From contig NZ_CP015285.1 in the NCBI RefSeq assembly GCF_001639105.2, forward strand, positions 1,790,501 to 1,854,500: DNA of 64,000 nt. The letters run 5' to 3'. Shown here one piece after another: positions 58,700 to 64,000 of this stretch; the stretch's first letter is position 1; each line of letters opens with the position of its first letter. The stretch comes from Azospirillum humicireducens. Lineage in GTDB: Bacteria; Pseudomonadota; Alphaproteobacteria; Azospirillales; Azospirillaceae. Made by a program: the position numbers and the translations under genes. A model generated the notes under the pieces. The model worked only from the letters and a program-made list of their open reading frames with translations. It ran no database searches and had not been told where the DNA came from.

Positions 58700-59557
58700 C
58701 TACGCCAGTTTCGTCTTCAGGAACTCCACCGTGCGCTTCCAGGCCAGATCGGCGGCCTCCTTGTTGTAGCGCTCGGCCGAGGTGTCGTTGTGGAAGGCAT
58801 GGTTGACGCCCTCGTACATGTGGATCTGGTGTTCGACACCGGCCTTCTTCAGCGCCTCGTCATAGGCGGGAATCCCTGCGTTGATGCGCTGGTCGAGCCC
58901 GGCATAATGCAGCATCAGCGGCGCCTTGACGGTGGTGACCAGCGCCGGGTCCGGCGTCGGGCCGTAGAAGGCGACGCCGGCCTTCAGATCGGGAGCCTTC
59001 AGCGCCAGCCGGTTGACCATGCCGCCGCCCCAGCAGAAGCCGACGGCGCCGACCTTGGCCGAGGAGTAGCGGTAGGCCATCAGGTAGCTCATGGCCGCGA
59101 TCAGGTTGTTCACCGTCTTGTCGCCGTCGAGCTGGCCGATCAATTCGCGGGCCTTGTCGGGGTCCTGCGGCGTGCCGCCCAGCGGCGACAGCAGGTCCGG
59201 CGCCAGCGCCACGAAGCCTTCGGTCGCGAGCCGGCGGGTGACGTCCTCGACATAGGCGTTCAGGCCGCGATTCTCGTGGATGACGATCACCGCCGGGGCC
59301 TTGTCCGCCAGCTTCGGCCGGGCGAGATAACCGGCCACGTCACCGGTCGCCCCCTGGAAGCTCACCTTTTCCGCGGCGAGACGGGTGTCGTCCTCGCCGA
59401 CGATGGCCGCGCGGGCGTAGTTCGGCTCGATCGCCGACAGGATGGCCGGAATCGCCGCCGCACTGCCGGCCAGTGCCGCCAAGCGTTCCAGAAAGACGCG
59501 GCGCGGCAGCGGCGCATGGGTATATTCGTCATAAAGGTCGATGATACGCTGGTCCAT
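58700..59557 (-). CDS. Dienelactone hydrolase family protein, probably exported
   Basis: Alpha/beta hydrolase of 285 residues. The catalytic triad of the family is visible: Cys in GFCWGGGMVN, Asp in YAGLDQRINAG and His in GVNHAFHND. The N-terminus has a twin-arginine-like stretch PRRVFLERLAALAGSAAAIP, so it may go to the periplasm by Tat. The physiological substrate is unknown. It is monocistronic by appearance. Confidence 0.92.
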   Translation of the reverse strand: MDQRIIDLYDEYTHAPLPRRVFLERLAALAGSAAAIPAILSAIEPNYARAAIVGEDDTRLAAEKVSFQGATGDVAGYLARPKLADKAPAVIVIHENRGLNAYVEDVTRRLATEGFVALAPDLLSPLGGTPQDPDKARELIGQLDGDKTVNNLIAAMSYLMAYRYSSAKVGAVGFCWGGGMVNRLALKAPDLKAGVAFYGPTPDPALVTTVKAPLMLHYAGLDQRINAGIPAYDEALKKAGVEHQIHMYEGVNHAFHNDTSAERYNKEAADLAWKRTVEFLKTKLA

Positions 59558-59665
59558 CCCCGATGCCCCCTGTCTTGCCTATGCCGCAACTCAGCCGGTG
59601 CGGTCGCGCTTGAGAGTGGGTGCGCGGCGCCGGCTTGGCAACCGGGGGGATGACGCGCTTTCGGC

Positions 59666-60406
59666 CTATGACGCGTCCGGCACCGCTTCGGCCAGTGGGA
59701 CCAGGTCCGACGGCTGGTATTCGACCAGCCGCCCGTCCCGCATCTCCAGAACCCGGTCCATGCGGCGGGCGAGATCCAGATTGTGGGTGGCCACCAGGGC
59801 GCCGACCTTGGCCTGCCGGACGATGGCCGACAGCATGGCGAAGACATGCTCCGCCGTGTGCGGATCCAGGTTGCCGGTCGGCTCGTCGGCGATCAGCAGC
59901 GACGGCGCGTTGGCCAACGCGCGGGCGATGGCGACCCGCTGCTGCTCGCCACCGGACAGGCGGGCCGGACGGTGGGTGCCCCGCTGCTCCAGCCCGACCA
60001 TGCGCAGAAGCTCGTCCGCGCGCTGGCGGGCGACGGACTTCGGCACGGCGGCGATCATCTGCGGCAGGACGATGTTCTCCCGCGCCGAGAATTCCGGCAG
60101 CAGATGGTGGAACTGGTAGACGAATCCGATGGAGCGACGCCGCACCTCGGTCCGCTTGCCGTCGTCGAGATTAGACACGTCGGTGCCGGCGATGCGAACC
60201 GTGCCGCCGGTGGGCCGTTCCAGCAGGCCGGCGATGTGCAGCAGCGTCGATTTGCCGGCACCCGACGGGCCGACCAGCGCCACCAGTTCCCCGGCGCCGA
60301 CGGTCAGATCGACCCCGCGCAGCACCTCCAGCGTCTCGCCCCCCTGTTCGAAGCGGCGGACGATGCCCTTCAGTTCCAGCATCGGCTTCATGGGCGCGTC
60401 ACTCAT
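59666..60406 (-). CDS. lolD: Lipoprotein-releasing ABC transporter ATP-binding protein LolD
   Basis: ATPase of LolCDE, which extracts outer-membrane-destined lipoproteins from the inner membrane. It has 246 residues. Walker A GPSGAGKST, Q-loop YQFHHLLPEFSARENI (typical of LolD), signature LSGGEQQRVAIARAL and Walker B LLIADEPTGNLD. It overlaps the membrane-subunit stop by 8 bases. Confidence 0.94.
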   Translation of the reverse strand: MSDAPMKPMLELKGIVRRFEQGGETLEVLRGVDLTVGAGELVALVGPSGAGKSTLLHIAGLLERPTGGTVRIAGTDVSNLDDGKRTEVRRRSIGFVYQFHHLLPEFSARENIVLPQMIAAVPKSVARQRADELLRMVGLEQRGTHRPARLSGGEQQRVAIARALANAPSLLIADEPTGNLDPHTAEHVFAMLSAIVRQAKVGALVATHNLDLARRMDRVLEMRDGRLVEYQPSDLVPLAEAVPDAS

Positions 60407-61646
60407 AGCGCAGTGCCTCCACCGGATCGAGCCGGGCCGCGCGCCAGGACGGGTAGATGGTGGCGGCGAAGGACAGGCCGAGCGCCATCAGCGTCACCTG
60501 CACCACCTCGCTCCAGTCGATCTTGGCCGGCAGGTGGGAGAGGAAATAAATTTCGGCGTTGAACAGGTTGGTGCCGGTCAAGCCCTGGATCACCTGCCGG
60601 ATGCTCTCGATGTTCAGCGCGAAGGACACGCCCAGCGCCAGGCCCAGCAGGGTCCCCGTCACGCCGACGCTGGCGCCGGACAGGAAGAAGATGCGCATGA
60701 CCATGCCGCGCGTCGCCCCCATGGTGCGCAGGATGGCGATGTCGCGCCCCTTGTCCTTCACCAGCATGATCAGGCTGGAGATGATGTTGAAGGCCGCGAC
60801 CATGATGATCAGCGACAGGATCAGGAACATCACGTTGCGTTCGACCTGAAGGGCGGTGAAGAAGCTGGCGTTCGACTGCTGCCAGTCGACCACCCGCCCA
60901 TCCCCGGCCACTGCCGACTGTACGGCGGCACGCGCGGCAACGATCTGCATCGGGTCGTTCACGAAGACCTCCAGCGAGGTCACGGCGTCACCGGTGCGGA
61001 AGAAGGCCTGCGCCTCCGCCAGCGGCAGGAAGATGAAGCTGTTGTCGTACTCGAACATGCCGACATCGAAGATCGCACCGATGGGATAGCTGCGCATCCG
61101 CGGCACGGTGCCGAAGGCGGTGACGTTGCCCTGCGGCGCGATCAGCGTGATCTGGTCGCCGACGCTGAGGCCAAGCCGCTGCGCCATGCGCGAGCCGATG
61201 GCGATGCGGTCCTCCCCGAACTCCTCGGCCGAACCGCGGATGACGTTGTTGGCCAGCGTCGGCCGCGCCCGGAAATCCTCTGCCCGCACACCGCGGATGA
61301 CGGCGCCCGAGGCGACGCCGCGCACCGACACCAGCGCCTGCCCCTCCACCGTCGGGGTGACGTTGCTGACGCCGGGCGTGTTGCGCAGCTTGCCGGCCAG
61401 GATATCGAAGTCCGGCAGCGGCCCGCCGCGCATGTTGTAGACGTTGAGGTGCCCGTTGAGGCCGAGCACGCGGCCCAGCAGCTCCGCCCGGAAGCCGTTC
61501 ATCACCGCCATCACGATGATGAGCGTCGCCACGCCGAGCGCAATGCCCAGCAGCGAGAACCCCGCGATGACCGAGATGAACCCTTCCTGGCGGCGCGCCC
61601 GGAGGTAACGCATCGCGACCATGCGTTCGAAGGCGGTGAAGATCAT
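60399..61646 (-). CDS. Lipoprotein-releasing ABC transporter membrane subunit LolC/E
   Basis: MacB/FtsX-type membrane subunit of 415 residues: an N-terminal helix (FISVIAGFSLLGIALGVATL), a large periplasmic domain, and three C-terminal helices (FLILSLIIMVAAFNIISSLI onward). Block ILRTMGATRGMVMRIFFLSG is family-typical. Only one such subunit is present, so it probably acts as a homodimer (the LolF arrangement reported outside enterics) or a second copy lies elsewhere. Confidence 0.92.
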   Translation of the reverse strand: MIFTAFERMVAMRYLRARRQEGFISVIAGFSLLGIALGVATLIIVMAVMNGFRAELLGRVLGLNGHLNVYNMRGGPLPDFDILAGKLRNTPGVSNVTPTVEGQALVSVRGVASGAVIRGVRAEDFRARPTLANNVIRGSAEEFGEDRIAIGSRMAQRLGLSVGDQITLIAPQGNVTAFGTVPRMRSYPIGAIFDVGMFEYDNSFIFLPLAEAQAFFRTGDAVTSLEVFVNDPMQIVAARAAVQSAVAGDGRVVDWQQSNASFFTALQVERNVMFLILSLIIMVAAFNIISSLIMLVKDKGRDIAILRTMGATRGMVMRIFFLSGASVGVTGTLLGLALGVSFALNIESIRQVIQGLTGTNLFNAEIYFLSHLPAKIDWSEVVQVTLMALGLSFAATIYPSWRAARLDPVEALRYE

Positions 61647-61717
61647 GCGGCTGGGGTCCTGTGGGTGGGCGGAAACGATGCCCTACATGGGAACGTGAGC
61701 GTGGCGGAAAAAGGGCA

Positions 61718-61751
61718 AAGCCCGGATCGCCGGCTACACGGCGATCCGGGC
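61718..61751 (-). terminator. Terminator of proS
   Basis: On the minus strand GCCCGGATCGCC (61751-61740) and GGCGATCCGGGC (61731-61720) form a perfect 12-bp stem with an 8-base loop, followed by TTTGCCCTTTTTCC. It separates proS from lolC. Confidence 0.7.
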
Positions 61752-61771
61752 CTCCTCACGGGGTAACCCGA

Positions 61772-63085
61772 TCAGCCCAGCAGCTTCGCCAGCGCCGCCT
61801 CTACCGGCAGCTCCTCTTTTTCGCCGGTGGCACGGCGCTTCAGCTCGACCACGCCGTTCTTCAGGCCGCGCGGGCCGACGACCAGCTGCCAGGGAACGCC
61901 GATCAGGTCCATGTCGGCGAACTTGGCGCCAGGACGCTCGTCGCGGTCGTCATAGGCGACCTCCAGGCCGGCAGCCTCCAGCTTCGCATACAGCTCGGCG
62001 CAAACGCGGTCGGTCTCGGCGTCGCCGGACTTCAGGTTGATCAGGCCGACGTTGAAGGGCGCAACGGCGTCCGGCCAGATGATGCCATTGTCGTCGTGGC
62101 TGGCCTCGATGATGGCGCCCATCAGACGCGATACGCCGATGCCGTAGCTGCCCATCTCCACCGGGACCGACTCGCCGTTCGGGCCGGCGACAACCGCATT
62201 CATCGGCTTGGAATATTTGGTGCCGAAGTTGAAGATGTGCCCGACCTCGATGCCGCGCGCCGACACCAGATCCGACTCCGGCACCGGGCTGTTGGCCGGG
62301 TCGTGCTTCTCATCCGTCGCCGCATAAATGGAGGTGATGCGGTCGAAGAAGGGCTGCAGGTCGTCCTCCATGCCGGGAGCGTCCTTCAGCACATCCAGGT
62401 TCATCCAGTCCTTGTGGCAGAAGACGCCGCTCTCGCCGGTCTCGGCCAGGATGATGAACTCGTGGCTCAGGTCGCCGCCGATGGGGCCGGTGTCGGCACG
62501 CATCGGAATCGCCTTCAGCCCGATGCGGGCGAAGGTGCGCAGATAGGCCAGGAACATCTTCTGGTAGGAGCGACGGGCGCCGGCCGCGTCGATGTCGAAG
62601 GAATAGGCGTCCTTCATCAGGAATTCGCGCCCGCGCATCACGCCGAAGCGCGGGCGGATCTCGTCACGGAACTTCCACTGGATGTGGTAGAGGTTCAGCG
62701 GCAGCTGGCGGTAGCTCTTGACGAAGGAGCGGAAGATGTCGGTGATCATCTCCTCGTTCGTCGGGCCGAACAGCATCTCGCGGTCGTGGCGGTCGGTGAT
62801 GCGCAGCATCTCCTTGCCGTAATCGTCGTAGCGGCCGCTCTCGCGCCACAGCTCGGCCGACTGGATCGTCGGCATCAGCAATTCCTGCGCGCCGGCAGCG
62901 TCCTGCTCCTCGCGGACGATCTGCTCGATCTTGCGCAGAACCCGATAGCCCAGCGGCAGCCAGGCATAGATGCCGGCGCTGGTCTGGCGGATCATCCCGG
63001 CCCGCAGCATCAGGCGGTGCGAGACGATCTGCGCCTCGGTCGGGGTCTCCTTGAGGGTCGGCATGAAGAAGCTGGACAGCCGCAT
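61772..63085 (-). CDS. proS: Prolyl-tRNA synthetase (short, insertion-free form)
   Basis: Class II aminoacyl-tRNA synthetase charging tRNA-Pro. It has 437 residues, the alphaproteobacterial length that lacks the INS editing domain present in E. coli (572). Class II blocks: [52 protein letters not shown] and the motif 3 region [14 protein letters not shown]. The anticodon-binding domain is at the C-terminus ([15 protein letters not shown]). Confidence 0.96.
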   Translation of the reverse strand: MRLSSFFMPTLKETPTEAQIVSHRLMLRAGMIRQTSAGIYAWLPLGYRVLRKIEQIVREEQDAAGAQELLMPTIQSAELWRESGRYDDYGKEMLRITDRHDREMLFGPTNEEMITDIFRSFVKSYRQLPLNLYHIQWKFRDEIRPRFGVMRGREFLMKDAYSFDIDAAGARRSYQKMFLAYLRTFARIGLKAIPMRADTGPIGGDLSHEFIILAETGESGVFCHKDWMNLDVLKDAPGMEDDLQPFFDRITSIYAATDEKHDPANSPVPESDLVSARGIEVGHIFNFGTKYSKPMNAVVAGPNGESVPVEMGSYGIGVSRLMGAIIEASHDDNGIIWPDAVAPFNVGLINLKSGDAETDRVCAELYAKLEAAGLEVAYDDRDERPGAKFADMDLIGVPWQLVVGPRGLKNGVVELKRRATGEKEELPVEAALAKLLG

Positions 63086-63243
63086 GGCTCTGCTCTCGTG
63101 TGCGAGGTGTTCGACAAGGCCGCGCGGACATGCCCCCCTTGCAGGGAAAGGGCGGATTCGGGCGGCGGGTGAGCGACTTTAGGAAGGTCGCCCGCACTTG
63201 TCCACTGTAAGCCCCCCGGCCGGTGCCCCCGGCCTGCCCTCGA

Positions 63244-63711
63244 CTATCGGGTTCGGCAATAGGCGTAGAGGCGGTCCTCCGCCCCCGGATCGATCGGCTG
63301 GCCGTTGAGATAGAGCTGGTCGCCGACGACGCTGAGCCAGACCGCCGTCACGTCGTCGGGCAGGACCGGCACCGATGGGAGGGCGATGCCCATCCTCCGC
63401 GCAAGATCGACCGACAGCGGCAGGTCGATGGGAATGGGCGGCTGCGCGCCCGCGGTGCCCGGCAGGTCTGCCGGCGCCACCGGGCGGCCGTTCACATCGA
63501 TGCCGGGACGGTGTTCCACGTCGGCGGCCGGCACATGGCGGGTCAGCCGCTGGCACAGAGACAGATCGATCACCGGCCGATCGCGGGCGGGACCGGGGTT
63601 CAGAGGGATCGGTCCGGGCAACTGCGGCTGCGACTGCGCCAAAGCCGAACCGCCCGTCAGGACCAGCAGACACACGGCCAGGCCAGCGCCCAGGGACCTC
63701 CGCGCCGTCAC
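63244..63711 (-). CDS. Unknown exported protein
   Basis: A 155-residue product beginning at a GTG (63711) that overlaps the upstream gene's stop (GTGA). A signal peptide is clear (about 1-23, RRSLGAGLAVCLLVLTGGS, ending ALAQ). The mature part is Pro- and Asp-rich with paired short motifs (LPGPIPLNPGP, IDLSLCQRL, IDVNGRPVAP, IDLPLSVDLARRMG). I recognise no family. Longer frames upstream exist but would run through the neighbouring gene. Confidence 0.65.
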   Translation of the reverse strand: MTARRSLGAGLAVCLLVLTGGSALAQSQPQLPGPIPLNPGPARDRPVIDLSLCQRLTRHVPAADVEHRPGIDVNGRPVAPADLPGTAGAQPPIPIDLPLSVDLARRMGIALPSVPVLPDDVTAVWLSVVGDQLYLNGQPIDPGAEDRLYAYCRTR

Positions 63712-64000
63712 AGCGTGTGCCGCTCGGCCACCGGGGCCGGGTTGCGCATGGCTTTCCAATAGAGCGACAGGTAGGGCATCCCTTTCTCCGCCTCCTCCTG
63801 GGTCCGCGCCGACTGGCGGATGTATTTGCCGATGAAGGGCTTGTTCACATGCTCCAGGTCGACTGCGGCTTTCAGCACCAGGAATTCGCCGATCTTGTCC
63901 GGCAGGTTGTAGTGCCATTTCTGCAGGCAGTCGGAGGTCACGCCGGGCTTCGCCTGTTCCGGTTCCGGCAGGTAGAATTCCTGGTGGTGGTACTGCACGA
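63708..64000 (-). CDS. Unknown protein, 5' end outside the window
   Basis: The C-terminal 96 or more residues of a soluble protein are visible: YHHQEFYLPEPEQAKPG, then CLQKWHYNLPDKIGEFL and TQEEAEKGMPYLSLYW. The frame is open to the window edge; a GTG at 63998 is an internal codon or possible start. No family recognised. The stop overlaps the exported protein's start by GTGA, so the two are co-translated. Confidence 0.6.
   Translation of the reverse strand, partial: VQYHHQEFYLPEPEQAKPGVTSDCLQKWHYNLPDKIGEFLVLKAAVDLEHVNKPFIGKYIRQSARTQEEAEKGMPYLSLYWKAMRNPAPVAERHTL

Overview
The window is very GC-rich, densely packed chromosomal DNA from an alphaproteobacterium, most likely Azospirillum or a close member of the Rhodospirillales. 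This is an inference from four things: the unbroken alphaproteobacterial dcw (division and cell wall) gene order, the short proS next to lolCD, the crcB-rluC-HAD-ATP12 cluster, and protein features such as long Pro/Gln/Ala-rich linkers in division proteins. Nothing looks like a prophage, plasmid or CRISPR locus. No tRNA or rRNA gene was recognised. The only intact mobile element is one ISAs1-family insertion sequence.

Layout. 1-3204: an ABC-F ATPase (5' end cut off by the window), an EamA transporter and an AmpD-type amidase, overlapping by ATGA. 3288-3691: rnpB, the RNase P RNA. 3692-4432: a 741-base non-coding block with DnaA boxes, TGGG repeats that match the MraZ operator, and GANTC methylation sites. 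4433-24354: the dcw cluster on the + strand, mraZ-rsmH-ftsL-ftsI-murE-murF-mraY-murD-ftsW-murG-(83-aa unknown ORF)-murC-murB-ddl-ftsQ-ftsA-ftsZ, followed by lpxC. These genes make the UDP-MurNAc-pentapeptide and lipid II precursors and the divisome that uses them. Most junctions are 4-base overlaps, which implies translational coupling.

25946-34568: leftward genes for a bacteriohemerythrin, LigA, GuaB, RlmE and a Ppx/GppA phosphatase, one rightward unknown gene, and the ISAs1 element with a 10-bp target duplication. 35021-44104 (rightward): an ABC1/UbiB-like kinase, the queuosine genes queA-tgt-queF-queG, an Eis-like acetyltransferase and a chemoreceptor. 44198-48174: a CYTH protein, small membrane proteins, an ACT-like protein with a possible leader peptide, the phosphatidylethanolamine genes psd-pssA, and an unknown protein. 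48249-53111: a four-gene BMP-type nucleoside ABC importer. 53307-64000: YgfZ, a secreted PRC-barrel protein, ATP12/HAD/RluC/CrcB, an isochorismatase-fold hydrolase, a dienelactone hydrolase, LolD and LolC/E, ProS, and two unrecognised genes at the right edge.

The most interesting non-coding stretch is 3750-4312. Three copies of a 16-bp MraZ-like double box, two perfect DnaA boxes forming a 20-bp palindrome, several imperfect DnaA boxes and four GANTC sites lie directly upstream of the dcw operon. It could be a replication origin, or a switch coupling division-gene expression to replication. A family of 40-185-bp intergenic inverted repeats (CCCCCTCCC...GGGAGGGGG) sits at several gene ends.
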